Origin: Schistocerca nitens
Taxonomy: Eukaryota; Arthropoda; Insecta; Orthoptera; Acrididae
Length of the DNA: 64,000 bases
Assembly: GCF_023898315.1 (NCBI RefSeq)
Contig: NC_064616.1
Location: forward strand, 711,107,389-711,171,388
Direction of reading: 5' to 3'
The position numbers and the translations under genes were made by a program. Shown piece after piece: positions 10,116 to 22,600 of the stretch (position 1 is the stretch's first letter; the number at the start of each line of letters is the position of its first letter). A model generated the notes under the pieces. The model had not been told where the DNA came from. It did no database searches and saw only the letters and a program-made list of their open reading frames with translations.

Positions 10116-11439
10116 GGTTCTACTTACGTACAACATAAATTGAGGCGTTTGAAACGTTTCATAGTTGACAATATGTTGATTTTTACTCTCCATTCGTCTT
10201 CGCTGAGCGCATGAACCCGTCAAGTTTTGGCACTTGTTTTTTTTATCTTTTCCACGTGCTGCTAATATTTTTTGCCCGCTCGTAAACATCAGAGTGTTAC
10301 TTTTAACTCAAACGAGTTGGCTCGGAAAGCTTTTCCGCAGTCCTGAAAGCTGGTATTCGCTTGGCTGCAGAGAGGATGTGCCCCTGTTAAGTGCGACCTA
10401 CGCTGGCGCTTCGACTTGGGCTGCGCAAGCGCAGAGCCTACCCCGTCCTGCATTTAATCCACTTCCACCACCACTCAAGAGACCTCGCTGCGGGAATTTA
10501 CTTCGGAATATTTCGGCGTTGGCTCGTTCGTGTATTGCTGTTCTATACCGTGTTATGTCACAATTTCCTTATCGAAGGGCTTCCTCTCGGACAACAGTTG
10601 AAACGTAATCCACGATCGGTACGAACGAATGTAATTAATGATGTTACTCCAGTGACCTGAATTTTTCGACGAGCTAGAATTGCACAGACTGTTCCATATC
10701 AAAGCTGCCAAAGTATTTCTGTCTCTAAATATAAGTCCTTACTATAAAGCAGTCATGCGGAGTATTACTGTGTACCAGTATCATAAACTGTCATTTTTTT
10801 AATGTTCCATTTGCCAGCGGTGTGCTGGCATAAAATAACTAAATGCTTTAAATACCACACGAAATAGTTCTTAATTTCTGATATCCCAAACTAAGCAACT
10901 CCAGTATCCGAAATTAGGAATCTTACACAATCCTGTATTTAACAAGGCCGATTCGAACGTGTGGGGTTGTGTGATCGTAATTTCACGTATACACATTAAT
11001 ATTAAAGCAAAATACATTGCTTAGACATATCACATAAAATATCATAAAACCATACCTTCTGCGTAAAAACTTAGCTCAGGAAACACCACAAAAAAAAAAA
11101 AATCGGAACTGAACAAAACACTCTTGACGTTTGCAACTCCACTAGATGTCAAAGTACCAATTAATAACTCCCAGCATACTCTCCTACCGTTACTAGAAGC
11201 TAATTGAAATAATTTCCAGTATAGAGCAGCGGCTTATTATATGAGAAATCCCACTATCCGAAACTGGGGAAACTATCCGACATATCCGACTTATCTTGTC
11301 ATGTAAAGACCTATTCTTAAAAATCCCATAAGCGCACTTTCCCAGAGGAGTTAAGAAACCTTTCCTCTCACACAGACATTGCTTGATGATTAGGAAAACT
11401 GTCAAAGTATTGAATTCGATCTTGTTTAGATACTAATGG
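10116..11439. other. mostly unassigned; possible Tigger-type 5' end
   Basis: No gene recognised. From 10902 the sequence reads cagtatccgaaattagg, and near 11260 it repeats ctatccgaaactggggaaac then atccgac twice. Such tatccga-rich ends are typical of pogo/Tigger elements, so the element at 11440-12351 may start near 10902. Two overlapping plus frames at 10234-10660 have no recognised family. Confidence 0.35.
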
Positions 11440-12351
11440 AAAAATTTTTGATGGCATCCGGAGTTGGGAAACAATGATCAGAAGAATCGATGAGAGAGGC
11501 TGTTAATTCCGTATAAGAGAAGCAAATGGGCTTCCTAAAAGCATCCAAGTATTTTAACGTCCCACGGTCTACACTATAAAATTACGTAAACCATGAGAGC
11601 AGATACACATTTTCTTTGATAAAGACAAAGATTGGAGGGATGTGTGCTCTGGGAGAAAAATTAGAAGGCGAACTAGTTTCCTGCTGCAACATTATGGATA
11701 AGCGGTACTATAGGCTCAGAATGAAGGATTTGAGGCAGCCAGCTTTTCAGTAGGCGGTTGCTAACGACCTTGATCATTCTTTTTATCTTGAAAAGGGCCT
11801 TGCCGTCAAAAATGGCTCCGGAACTTCATTAGAAGTCACCCAGAATTAGCTTATCGAACTCCGAAGTAGGTCTCCTTTGGACACGACGACTTTCTTCAAG
11901 AAACACAACTTTCTTCAACCACCAGTTCAGCTGAAATCCTTGCATCTTTCGTCCAGCCACAGAGTCCCGTGTAAGAACCAGAAGCTCCATCAACCTCTGA
12001 TAACTCTTCACCAAATCGAACTCCAAATTTGTTTCTCTCTCGAAATCAGCTGTACCCAGAAGTTCAAATCCCAACAGAGGAGGTAAAACTGGTGTTGTGA
12101 CGACTTCTCGTTATAAATTGCAAATTCAAGCTTCCTTGGAGAGGTCTGAAGAAAGAATGAAGCTGAACACCTACTCTACACGTTCCAAAGACAGAATTTT
12201 AAAGAAAAGATATCCAATGGAGAAACTATCATCTCAGTCTTCGGAAAAAAGAAAAGGTAATGCAGACTCCGATGACTCTTTCTCCGAAACAGTCTTATTT
12301 ACTACAGATGACGAAAATAGTGGAGATAAGGAGTGCCGCTACTGCCATTAG
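11440..12351 (+). pseudogene. Tigger-like transposase lacking its catalytic core
   Basis: Plus-strand pieces appear in family order. Near 11530 MGFLKASKYFNVPRSTL (psq-type helix-turn-helix), near 11650-11700 LGEKLEGELVSC and MDKRYYRLRMKDLRQPAFQ, near 11820 FIRSHPELAYRTP, all from the DNA-binding half. Then, with no DDE domain between, the Ser/Pro-rich linker (PEAPSTSDNSSPNRTPN near 11975) and the C-terminal tail open at 12097-12351 (84 codons) ending GDKECRYCH, the start of the cysteine-rich end. The catalytic half seems deleted near 11880. The 3' end meets a minus-strand mariner at about 12350. Confidence 0.7.
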
Positions 12352-12354
12352 AGA

Positions 12355-13355
12355 GCCCATGACAGTAGCCTCTCGGTACCCCAGAGCAAGGATGCGGTCC
12401 CCAAAATGCTCCTCCAGGACTCAAACTCTCCTGCTTCGATAAGGTAGAGCTCCGTCTTGCGCGAACCACATCTTGTCGGAATCAGGGTCACTTTGGGTAA
12501 TGGGGATGAACTCATCTTCCAAAACATTCGCGTACCGTTTGGTAGTCACCATGCCATCAAGGAATGTCGCAGCGATTATTCCGTGACTGGACATTGCACG
12601 CCACACAGTCAAACGTTGTGGCCGGCCGGGGTGGCCGCGCGGTTCTAGGCGCTACAGTCTGGAACCGAGCGACCGCTACGGTCGCAGGTTCGAATCCTGT
12701 CTCGGGCATGGATGTGTGTGATGTCCTTAGGAAGTTAAGTCGCATAGTGCTCAGAGCCAGTCAACCGTTGTGGGTGAAGAAACTTATCGATCGCGAAATG
12801 CGGATTCTCAGTCCCCGAAATGCGCCAATTTTTCTTATTGGCGAAACCATCCAGATGAAAGTGGGCTTCGTCGCTAAACCAAACCATATTCACATCAAAG
12901 TCCTGTTCGTCAATTCTGTGGACAATTGCGTTGGCGAAACACAACCGCTGTTCCACGGCCCTGGGGCTTAATGGCTGATGAGTTTGAACATTGTTTGGAA
13001 AGCGATGCAGGTCTTCAACAATAATTTGTCGCCGTGTCTTCCGGTTCATTCCCACCTACTGTGCAGCTAGTCTGGTCGATTTCCTAGGGCTGATTTGAAA
13101 CACAGTGCGTGTCTTCTCGATGTTTTCAGGCGTTTTCACGTTTTTTGGACGACCAACATTGCCAACACTGTCATCACGATCACTACCCATTCTCTCAAAC
13201 TTGCGACTTCAATTCTTGATTGTTAGCACACTTGGACCGGTTGTCTTCAGCTTGAACTCGGTCGCAAACTTCCTTTGAGCCGCAGTTGGGCAGTTATTAC
13301 TTGCATAGAAGGCCTTCACAAGCACTATACGCTCAGGCACGCCGTACCGTGACAT
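12355..13355 (-). pseudogene. mariner-like transposase pseudogene
   Basis: Start at ATG 13353-13355 (MSRYGVPERIVLVKAFYASN). The frame is broken near 13209 and 13055, then reads LSPRAVEQRLCFANAIVH, VWFSDEAHFHLDGFANKKNW (first catalytic Asp), NPHFAIDKFLHPQRLT up to the SINE, and resumes on the other side with TVWRAMSSHGII, YANVLEDEF and MWFAQDGALPY (second Asp). After EEHFGDRILALGY the sequence ends at 12350, so the third catalytic residue and the C-terminus are missing. Same general type as the mariner at 55.8-57.6 kb. Confidence 0.85.
12622..12758 (+). mobile_element. tRNA-derived SINE, main family, copy 3 (internally deleted)
   Basis: Insertion inside the mariner. Head intact (B box ggttcgaatcc), but the body jumps from gatgtccttagg to aagttaagtcgcatagtg, losing about 50 bp, and the 3' end stops at cagagcc. 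Duplication agtcaaacgttgtgg (12607-12621) versus agtcaaccgttgtgg (12759-12773): 15 bp with one mismatch. Confidence 0.93.
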
Positions 13356-13515
13356 TTTCACGTGCAAATGGCCGGCAACAACAAGGAGCATGCGCAAGCG
13401 CATACTAATTCCCATCATGCCCCGCGGCCAGCCGTGCAGTTTGTGCGTCCTAACGCAAACCGTTCAGAAGTTAGGACGATTTTATTTCATATAGTTCAAT
13501 AACGGTCACCCTGTA

Positions 13516-14349
13516 AGATCGATAAGGGAATGTGTGTTAAAGAGGCCAGGACGGCGGAAGTGGCTATTGCATGTGTTTTGCCGTGAAAAGGGCTGCTGCC
13601 TCCCGCGAAGTGGTCTGACTAGTTGTAATATACGTCGCCACGTTGTCAGAAAGATTGACAGACGAAGCTTGTTTCGTTGTTTTTTAGTAATAACATTTTT
13701 GTTTATTAATCGTCTGATGTAAAATAAGTCATTTACAGTATTCTCGTTACCCCACTTGTATGGACAGTAAATTTTTTTTACGATATTAGTGTTTAAACGA
13801 TGTCTTTTGGCCTACAAACGGAGTTCCTTGTTACGTAGTTCAGTTCGATAGTTTATTCTGTGGACCGCTAATGCCGACATGGCGTCTGGTAGGGTACAGT
13901 GGCCGCACTGCTCATCTGGAAAAGTTACAAAAGTGTTCACCCCAAAAATTGTTAGTTACGTCTTAAAAAGATGCATAACACAACAGATAAAATTCACTTA
14001 TGAACTATTTTATATGCAAACCTATCATCCGCCATTCTTTCCCTTTGTGAAAACTTTGAATGAATTAAGTTCAATTATTTAAAACCGTCTCTGCTCTGAT
14101 TTGACCTAATACAAAACGTCCGATTGAAAACAGTCTCCTGCAGCTGCGTAGTTTTCTTCCAGATACTAAGGTGTGAAAACGCCTAGAAAATGTGGCTGGA
14201 AGTCAGATAAACAATCAAGGGATATTGTTGCGATGGCACGGGCCATAACCATTGTTTGGGGTGAAAATTGAATTTATCTTTCAGTGGTCATTTAATACCC
14301 AATTCCCGCCTTCCCTACCCCCATTTCCTCCCCCTCCCCCTCCCTATGG
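13516..14349. other. unassigned spacer
   Basis: No gene or TE recognised. It ends in a C-rich run at about 14310-14345 next to the SINE insertion site. Confidence 0.4.
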
Positions 14350-14541
14350 CCTGCCGGGGTGGCCGAGCGGCTCTAGGGGCTACAGTCTGGAACCGCGCGA
14401 CCGCTACGGTCGCAGGTTCGAATCCAGTCACGGGCATGGATGTGTGTGATGTCCTTAGGTTGGTTAGATTTAAGTAGACCTAAGTTCTAGGGGACTGATG
14501 ACCTCAGAATTTAAGTCCCATAGCGCTCAGAGCCATTTCGA
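14350..14541 (+). mobile_element. tRNA-derived SINE, main family, copy 4
   Basis: Head with tggccgagcgg and ggttcgaatcc; variable-arm-like hairpin gcgaccgctacggtcgc; body ending gagccatttcgaacc. A duplication of at least 8 bp, ccctatgg, occurs at 14342-14349 and 14549-14556, within C-rich sequence that makes the exact 3' edge uncertain by a few bases. Confidence 0.88.
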
Positions 14542-14599
14542 ACCCTCCCCCTATGGGGCTCAATGTGTGGTCCTATAATGTCAATGTCAACTCTTAAGC

Positions 14600-15545
14600 A
14601 GAAAAGTTTGACGACCATTGATCTGGAAGGTCTCACTCATGCACGACAGAAAGTTTGATATGATAAATCATTGAGTAAAGCAGAAGTGATTTCTGGCGTT
14701 CCCCAAGGTAGTGTTGTTATAGGCCCTTTGCTGTTCCTTATCTATATAAACGATTTGGGAGACAAACTGACTAGCTGTCTTAGATAGTTTGCAGATGACT
14801 CTGTCGTTTATCGATTAGTAAAGTCATCAGAAGATCGAACAAATTGCAAAACGATTTAGAAAAGATATCTGTATAGTGCGAAAATTGGCAATTAACCCTA
14901 AATAACGGAAAGTGAGGTTATCCGCATGAGTGCTATAAGGAATCTGTTAAACTTCGGTTACACGATAAATCAGTCAAATTTAAAGGCTGTAAATTCAACT
15001 AAACACTAGGAATTACAGTTACTTAAATTGGAAAGAACACACAGAAAATTGTGTGGGCAAGGCTAACCAAAGACACTGTCTTACTGGCAGGACACTTAGA
15101 AAATGTAACAGACCTACTAAGGAGACTGCCTACACTGCGCTTGTCCGTCCTCTTTTAGAACACTGCTGCGAGGTGTGGGATCCTTGTCAGATAGGACTGA
15201 CGGAGTACATCGAGAAGGTTCAAAGAGGGACAGCACGTTTTGTATTATCGCGAAATAGGGGAGAGAGAGTCACAGAAATGATACAGGATTTGGGCTGGAC
15301 GTAATTAAAACAAAGGCGTTTTTCGTTGCGGCGGAATCTTCTCACGAAATTCCAATCACCAACTTTCTCCTTCGAATGCGAAAAGATTTTGTTGACACCG
15401 ACCTACATAGGGAGAAATGATCATCATAATAAAATAAGGGAAATCAGAGCTCGCACGGAAAGACATAGGTGTTCGTTTTTTCCGTGCGCTATACGAGACT
15501 GGAATAATAAAGAAATGTCATTTGCGGAGTATCGATGTAGATAAA
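14600..15545 (+). pseudogene. LINE RT 3' half (family A) with 3' tail
   Basis: Non-LTR retrotransposon 3' end. Plus-strand blocks: GVPQGSVV near 14700, GPLLFLIYINDLGDKL near 14725, FADDSVVYRL near 14790 (catalytic FADD preserved), then open 15053-15304 (83 codons) with YTALVRPLLEHCCEVWDPCQ and RGERVTEMIQDLGW, and 15326-15544 (72 codons) with RRNLLTKFQSP, IREIRARTERHRCSFFPCAI and WNNKEMSF. It ends with gcggagtatcgatgtagat, the 3' tail of this family. A stop at 15302 and shifts near 14870-15010 show decay. The 5' part is missing, as is usual for target-primed retrotransposition. Confidence 0.87.
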
Positions 15546-18500
15546 GACGCAGATTATTTATAGTGTTATGTCACGATGATAGTATTAATTCCAACTACCA
15601 CATCTCACGAGGGTTACGAATTTGTCGTACTTTTTTGTAAAGTCTTTTACGGGAAAGTTTTATTTCGTCTGTCCACATTACGTTGGACTGTGTTTACAGC
15701 CTTCTGCACCTCATAAACGAATAGAGAGAACTGAGCTTCGTATGGTGTTAGCTTGCTGAATTTGTGTTGTTTCTTGCAGAGAACTTGTTATGTCTCCGAA
15801 ACAGTCATACGCGAGCAATTGAGGGATTTGATAAAGGTTAGTAGTTTTGTGCATGTCCTCTTTCCTTCTCAGAGGGACAAGTTTTTAGAGTAATCGATAT
15901 GCAAAATGTAATGGGTACCACATCAGGTACTGTGATTTTCCATGTGCCGAAGGAATTTGGCAGCTTCTATATTCGGCTGTCACAAATCTAATGATTGTGG
16001 TTTTTATACGAGTGCAACGATACGAAGGAGAAACTCTTGTGTGAACTTCTCCGTCAAACACTTCCTTGATGATGTGTGTTATCTGAGAGGTATCATTGAT
16101 TCATTACTAATTACTGAATTGTAAGATTATTATCTCGAAAAAATTAAGTGTAATAATTCATAATTTGTTAGAATTATTTTCTTCTGGTCCATTCAACTAT
16201 CGATCGGCCACATTTTCCTCCCGTGCAAAGGCGCCGCTGCATGGTGTTACAAAGTACGATGTCGTCCGCTCTGTACTCCTGTCATTAATGCTGATCTGAA
16301 AATCTGGTTACTTCTGCTGTTCCGCTGTGATCTCGTGACTGAGTGGACTCCGTTCAACATCTCCCATCAAGGAAAACTCTTCGTACGTTACTGGTGATCA
16401 GATCAGAATCTTCGGTGTAAGGTCATAATTATAAAAATTCCGTCAGTCTTTTGCTGTCAGATTTGCGATCAATATTTTGTTCAGACCAATAACTTCAAAA
16501 TTTTCTAGCAGATAAACTCGAGCTAATTGATTTTCACGATACTGTTGCACTAGTGTGTCTTAGAATCCTAGATACACTCTGTGGCACTAAAGGATGCTCT
16601 CTCCATAAAAAGGTTTCTTTACGGAATTTATAATAATTTCCGAAACACGTATCATCAGAGTTGTTGACTGTAGCCACTTTCCAAAGTAGTACTCTCCGTC
16701 GGAAATATTTCCAGGAGTGCTTTAAGCATTTTTTTCGTTTCCTCTAGACATTTCTTAGTCGCGCGCTAGAAAGCAACCGCCGATGAGTCAACAGTAGTCC
16801 GGTATGTGTCTGCAGAATCAATTGCCTACATTGAGTCATCTTTTATTTTTCCCGTTTCTGTGAACTCGTCACACTGAGACAGACGTCTGGCGTGCACAAG
16901 AAAGGAAAAGATGCTGGAGAGGACGGCTTTATATGGGAGTCACTGAAAAAGAGACGTACAAGTAAGTGGCTGCGCAAGATCAGTTGAACTCTTCGACTTT
17001 AGAATCGCAAAAACGTGCATGAGCAGACGAAAAATAACGTAAATAACAGCACCGTGACAAGAAGAAACAATTCCAATAAACAAATTTGTATCCTTTTCCT
17101 GGCTGGCTGGTGTACGTTTCAAATATTGACTTCCTGGTCACGACTACATCTTGTGTTCTCCATTACGGAGTGATTAGTGTCGTGACACACATGGATTTCA
17201 ACTGAAAAGTTCACTGGAGCATTTACAATTATCTTCAACTGATTTTATCCAGATACGCCGTTATCAAGGAAAATAGGTCAGTTGAGCTTTTTCCATCTTG
17301 AATCGTTGTACGTATTCTTAAAAAAGCGTCGTAACATAGGTCTCCAAATTTAGTAAAGAGTACAGCACCAGGAATTTTTTGTCGTACGCCTCTAGATCTA
17401 TTTTGTAACATGTGGTCAGTGTCATTTCTTAAAGTATCGTCTGAATAGTAACATTAAAATTTTACAATTTTCCTAGTCGCTTCAGCCAGTCTTGACTAAA
17501 GTTTGAATTTACGCATTCTGTCCTAGTTCGAGAACATAAACAGGAGTGGAATATTTAAAACCGTCTTTCATGCCCCTGGTGCGATCGTTTTTTACGAGGT
17601 TACCTCAGAGAGCTGGATACTGGTAGTATTCGCATATAAACATTCCTATCTGACATTGATTCCATCCGGAAATGTTGTCATTCCCGGTAAGACGTCTCAC
17701 CAAGACGGCATTGGTCGCGTATGTATTTCTTGCTACTTAAGATAAAATTCAACTTTTACAGTATTCTTCCGTGAGTTCTACCTCTTTACGCAGAAGTTTT
17801 TTGAAAGTGGATATTCGTTTGGGTGAATGCTTAGAGTATATTTAGTGTATGTTAAATATTCTCAAGGAAGGACTTCAGAAGTAATTTCGTTGGATGATCC
17901 CCGTCAGGATGATGGACGAAAGTAGAGAGGAAGACGCAGAGAACACCTAAACTACTTCTCTGTGCTCGGAAGTTTTGATACTATCATTCATTTTCTTAGG
18001 CGACACGTGTTTCTTGTAGCGTTATAGCGTTTTGAAAGTTTATTCTGAGAAGTATATAAGATAGTTTACTAGATTTTTTCCAGCTGTACATGTACAAATG
18101 ACGAAGCCCTCGAAAGTCGGCAGAATCAGCCAAAGCTATATTTAACTGCCCTCAGAATACACTGTCCTCGTAATTTTCTGCACGGCATGAAGATACTCTC
18201 GGGCAGGTCATGACCTCGGGGTATTGATGAACCAAGTATGCGTATAGAACGTGCGTAAATATTGCAAAATAGTCCAGGTGGTCATACAACAGTGTGGCAG
18301 TTCAAAATGAAATATGTACGAACCCGACGAGACAGATTGTGTTACGATAAATAATACCTAATTGCCCACAGAGGACTAAGGTTTCATAAAGGCATAAACG
18401 TGAATCTGACGTAGACAGCCGTCGTTCATACCACAACTGAATGTGTAGTAGTAGTAGTAGTATATATTCTTCGGGTTTCGTTGAAACCAGAGAATCGTCA

Positions 18501-20244
18501 GCCGTCAACCACTCACAATGAACAGGCAATTTAATTTAGATTACAATTGGTGAAAGCCCACCCAACAGTGTCACGATGGCTTGAAAAAGTCAGGCGATTG
18601 CCTAACAAAGTTCATCAAGCTGTTGGACGCACAGAAACACTAAACCCACCAATCTAGTAATAAATTCAACCGACTGTTTTTCTATGTTCCTTCAAAACAC
18701 GTAAATCATAGTAGGCGATAATAGTCATGGCGTAGTTATGACGAGTAAATTGTCAAGTTAAATGATACTGTATAATCTGTTCGGGTACGCATCCGTCTCA
18801 ATGAAAATCACATATGAAGTTCAAATTAAATCATACATTTTGTTGTTAACTCTTGGTGCCAGCTAACAAGCTCCGCGTGACATTTTTCTGCCTGTAATAT
18901 TAGCTCCATTGCGTCAGGCTAAAGAACTGTATGGTTTCGTCCCCTTTAAGCCAGGAGCGTTGTATTTCGATGGTGCTGCTGTGCAGCCGCGGCACAACGA
19001 CCGTTAGATTTCTAGGGAGGGATCGCTAACGAACGTGTGGAGAGGCTCTGCAAAGCGCAGTGACCGTACTACCGTTAATTAAAGTTCGCTGCCCGTGTAT
19101 TTCCTGCTAATGCGTACCAGAAGCGGTGTAATGTTATGTCTATGCGTCTGATATGGCATTCTGTGCTTAGCGTGCTTTGTCGTTACTCATTGTAGTGATA
19201 ACTAAACTTGGACGTACTGTTAGAAATGGGAATAAGGGATGGAATCAGCCCTCACTTTGTTAAAATAACCTATTTCGTCATATAATTGTTTGTTACTTCC
19301 GCTAGACACAATCGCGGTAACACGCATTTAATCGTGAAAGATTTCAACCATACAGTGATCGTCTTCAAATACCATAAGTCTTCAGCAGCAAATGGTTTCT
19401 GAAAGCATCCAATACATGGCCCAAACTGGCCACGATTAAAAGCGTATTACTGTGGTCGTGTCTCAAAAAATGAGGAAAGTATAATTTTCACTGACCTCAT
19501 TTTCTTTCCAGCCACGTTCTCCACATATGGCTGGAGCAATTCAGGGAAGCGTTAGAAGGGCAGACTCGTCAACCCAGGACTTGAGCCCCCAATATTCTTA
19601 ACTCTTAGTTTCAGAGTGTCATTTGAGCTGAATGGGAGTGCATCAGCTTTCATTTCAATAGTTCGGTGTAAATACCTTGAAAGACCATGTTACTGGAGTC
19701 CTCTGTCCATAATAGAGCAAGTTCGAAAGTGAAAAGCAAACAATGTTTTTTTCACTAATACTTGCCTATTACTAACCGGATTTCATTTTACTAGGTCATC
19801 CTCTGTGACAACGAACGTTAGTGAACCATAACGCATTTTTTTTTCTTCGTGGCGGTCTTTATTGTGAACAAGTGTGTACTGAAGTGTCAGTGCATCTCGA
19901 AGTCTGATAATTCACCGATGATCATGTTCGGCAAGGATTTAGAGCCGGTACTTACCCGGAAATTGAGCACATGACAGCGGAAGAGAGATCCAACCTCTTG
20001 TTGAACAATTAAATCGACAACAACTACAAAGTCCAGTTTTACTTTCGGTGGTGTATGGGATATTACTGAAGCATTAAATGTGAAGTGTAGCGAATTACTG
20101 AACAAACAAGCGTTGTTTCCTGAGAGTTGGTAGCTTAATGACTTCGTTTTGTGATTCCGTTTAACACAGACTCGTCTACGGAGTCATTTTCAGGCAAAAT
20201 AAGCGAACTATATTGAATGGAAGGCGGTAGTGTAACTGGAAAAA
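15546..20244. other. longest TE-poor stretch, unassigned
   Basis: About 4.7 kb without any TE I can recognise and without an open frame above about 75 codons. Contains a short (gta)n run near 18450-18464 and a few acceptor-like sites (for example a polypyrimidine tract ending in cag near 19510). It is most simply intron or intergenic DNA. Confidence 0.45.
15780..15836 (+). CDS. candidate 57 bp host exon
   Basis: Speculative. A good 3' splice site (tttgtgttgtttcttgcag ending at 15779) is followed by 57 bp, a multiple of three, and then by a donor-like aaag|gttagta at 15836-15837. One frame reads RTCYVSETVIREQLRDLIK without a stop; a second frame is also open, so the frame is undecided. No neighbouring exon was found and I cannot name a protein. 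Locust introns are often many kilobases, so isolation alone does not argue against it. Confidence 0.18.
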
Positions 20245-20495
20245 TACACTGGCCTGCAAAATTAATAAACAAAGTTATTTCGCGTGATGCGCGACTGCGA
20301 TGTAAAAAAAGCTCCATGAAACCTAGACCATACAAAGAAAGAAATGTTTCAGTATAGTACAGGAGGTAACTGAAAGAAACACTCAAGGAGACGAACAGGA
20401 ATGCCACTTTCATTCAAAAACAATAATTGCACTGAAGTCACCGCGATTTATGATGGTTCCTTGGACGCTGCAGACGGTAGGAAATGGTTCTTAAT

Positions 20496-21900
20496 ACATC
20501 TACATCTTTACTCTAAAAGCCACTGCAAAGTGCATGGCAGAAGGTACGTCCCATTGTTTTTCCCCGTTCCGTCCACATATGGAGCGCGGGAAGAATGACT
20601 TTTTAAATGCCTCTGTGCGTGCTGTAATTAATCTAATCTCTTCCTACAATTCCTACGAGAGCGATATGCATGGGTTTGTAGTATATTCCTAGAGTCATAA
20701 TTTAAAGCCGGTTTTTAAAATTTTGTAAGTAGTCTTTCACGGGATAAGTTGCGTCATACTTAGTGTCTGCCAGTTCAGTTTCTTCAACATCTCAATGACA
20801 TTCTCCCATGTGTCACACCTGTGACCATTCGTGCTGCCTTTCTCTTCATACGTTCATCCCCTGTTAGCCCTGCTAGGTACGGGTGCCACATACTTGAGCA
20901 ATATTCTAGTATGGACTGCACAACTGATTTGTAAGCAATCTTCTTTGTAGACCGATTCAGTTTCCCTTGTATTGTACCAGTACACTGACGTTGCAGTCTG
21001 CTTTACCCACGACTGACCTTTGTGAGCATTCCATTTCATATCCCTACAAAGTGTTACGCCAGTGTCATATTTGTATGCATTGGCTGATTGCAACTGTGAT
21101 TTAATGATAATACAGTCATACGACACACATTTTTTTTCGTCTTGAGAAGTTCACAGTCTCACATTTTTCAACGTTTAAAGTTGCCAATCTTTGCATCACT
21201 TTGGACTCTTATCCAAATCTGACTGGATGTTTATGCAACCTGTTTCTTTGTAGTTTAATTTTCGAATAATCATAATTTTCGAAAAGTATGAGGTTACTAT
21301 TAATATCTTTCGCAAGGTCATTAATATATAACATGAACAATAAGGGTCTCAACACAGTTCCGTGGGACACACCAAAAGTTACCTCTACATCTGTGTTTGA
21401 CTCTCCTTCCAACATAAATTGCTGCGTCCTCCCTACCAAAAAATCCTCAGTCTAGTCACAAATTTTGCTTGATATCCCATACGATCGTAATTTTGATAAT
21501 AAGCGTAGAAGTGGTACTGAGTCACACTTTTCGGAAGTCCAGAAATACTGCATCTACTTGACTCCCTTGATCCAAAGCTTTCAGTATGTCATGTGTGAAA
21601 AGTGCGAATTGAGTTTCACATGTACGATGTTTTCGAAATCCATGCTGGTTGGCATGGAGGTTGTCATTCTGTTCGACATACCTCATTGTGTTTGAACTCT
21701 GAATATATTCTAAGATTCTACGACAAATCGATATCATGGATATTGGGACGGTAGTGTTGGGGATCACTTCTGCTTCCTTTCTTGTAGACAGGTTTGAACT
21801 GTGCTTTTTTCCAACTACTTGGCACGATTTTTTGTTCGAGGGATCTGCGATAGATTATAGTTAAGAGAGGGATATCTTGGCCAGAAATTAATTATAGAAA
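20496..21900 (-). mobile_element. 5'-truncated LINE (family A) inserted in Tc1
   Basis: Minus-strand non-LTR retrotransposon with its 3' tail at the left edge (read in reverse, ..gatgtagatgta). RT blocks: ISICRRILEYIQSS and NLHANQHGFRKHRTCETQFA with VDAVFLDFRKV at 21522-21767, then GVSHGTVLRPLLFMLYINDL at 21300-21400. The catalytic FADD is replaced by FENYD. A 6 bp repeat cttaat at 20490-20495 and 21901-21906 fits a target-site duplication, and the Tc1 sequence is continuous once the LINE is removed. Confidence 0.82.
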
Positions 21901-21904
21901 CTTA

Positions 21905-22600
21905 ATTTTGTGTGTGACCACCATGGACGGCAATGCCTGCTCTGCAACGTGCTCCCATGCTGGGCACAAGTTTGGTAAGGAGTTGTTGTGGGACGTTTTA
22001 TTCCTCCACCAGCGCGCTTGGCAACGGCTGGATGGTCGTTGGTGCTTTTGGATCTCTTGTCATATGTCTCCCCAACGCGTGCAACACGTTTTCGACAGGA
22101 CTTACGTCTGGGGAGGGGCCAGACCAGTCCATTCGCCGGATATCGTCTTGTTCCAGGAGCTGATCCAACTGCGCAATTCACTGCGGCAGCGAGTTCTCAT
22201 TCTTAAAAATGAAGCCAAAGGTCCGATTGCACCGCTGAAAAGACACACATGGGGAAGGAGTACAGTGTCACAATAACGTTGACCCGTGAGTGTTCCGTTT
22301 TCAAAGATTTGGAGGTAAGTACGAAGCAACACTATGCCTCTGCACACCATAACACTTAAACCATAAAAAATATTGTGTTCGACAATGTTCCTGGGGGCGT
22401 CACGTACCCTCATATGTCGAGAGTTGTGGACACCCATAGAACTAACAGGTGGTTTTGAATGTACCCAAAGAAGGGCAGCGTGAATGATCACAGGGATGTG
22501 TAAAACACTGGAGAGCGTCACGGATATGATGAAAAACATGAGCTCGTTGATGCTCGAAAACAGACGTAATATATCCCGTGACAGCCAATACACGAAGTAT
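21905..22600 (-). pseudogene. Tc1-like transposase pseudogene
   Basis: Minus-strand blocks: SVMVCRGIVLL near 22330-22360 (Tc1 SVMVWGGI), FENGTLTGQRYCDTVLLPHV near 22260-22310, LFSGAIGP, then after a shift DDIRRMDWSGPSPDVSPVEN near 22110-22150 (the catalytic Glu block) and LVPSMGARCRAGIAVHGGHT near 21920-21970 (C-terminus). The DN of the second catalytic motif is not recognisable (KNEN). Frame broken in several places. Confidence 0.78.

Larger units (their letters stand above)
12349..13513 (-). mobile_element. mariner-like transposon, 3' truncated
   Basis: The right boundary is clear: plus strand ttcaataacggtcaccctg|TA with TA at 13514-13515, i.e. an element beginning cagggtgaccgttattgaac on its own strand. 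It runs leftward through a transposase and stops at about 12349 within the coding sequence, where the Tigger-like remnant ends. A SINE interrupts it at 12622-12758. Confidence 0.85.
20247..22600 (-). mobile_element. Tc1-like transposon split by a LINE
   Basis: The 3' end is at 20247 (TA at 20245-20246, then cactggcctgcaaaatt). The element's 3' flank runs to about 20495 and continues at 21901 after the LINE. The same arrangement occurs in the Tc1 at 46245-47200, which supports the join. The 5' terminal repeat was not found on the right side, so the element is truncated near 22600. Confidence 0.72.

Noticed and set aside
18085..18215. Open stretch after an acceptor-like tttttccag
   Set aside because: No donor at a sensible place and no family resemblance.
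19505..19590. Possible exon after a good acceptor near 19511
   Set aside because: The frame ends at a stop after about 29 codons with no clear donor and no recognisable protein.
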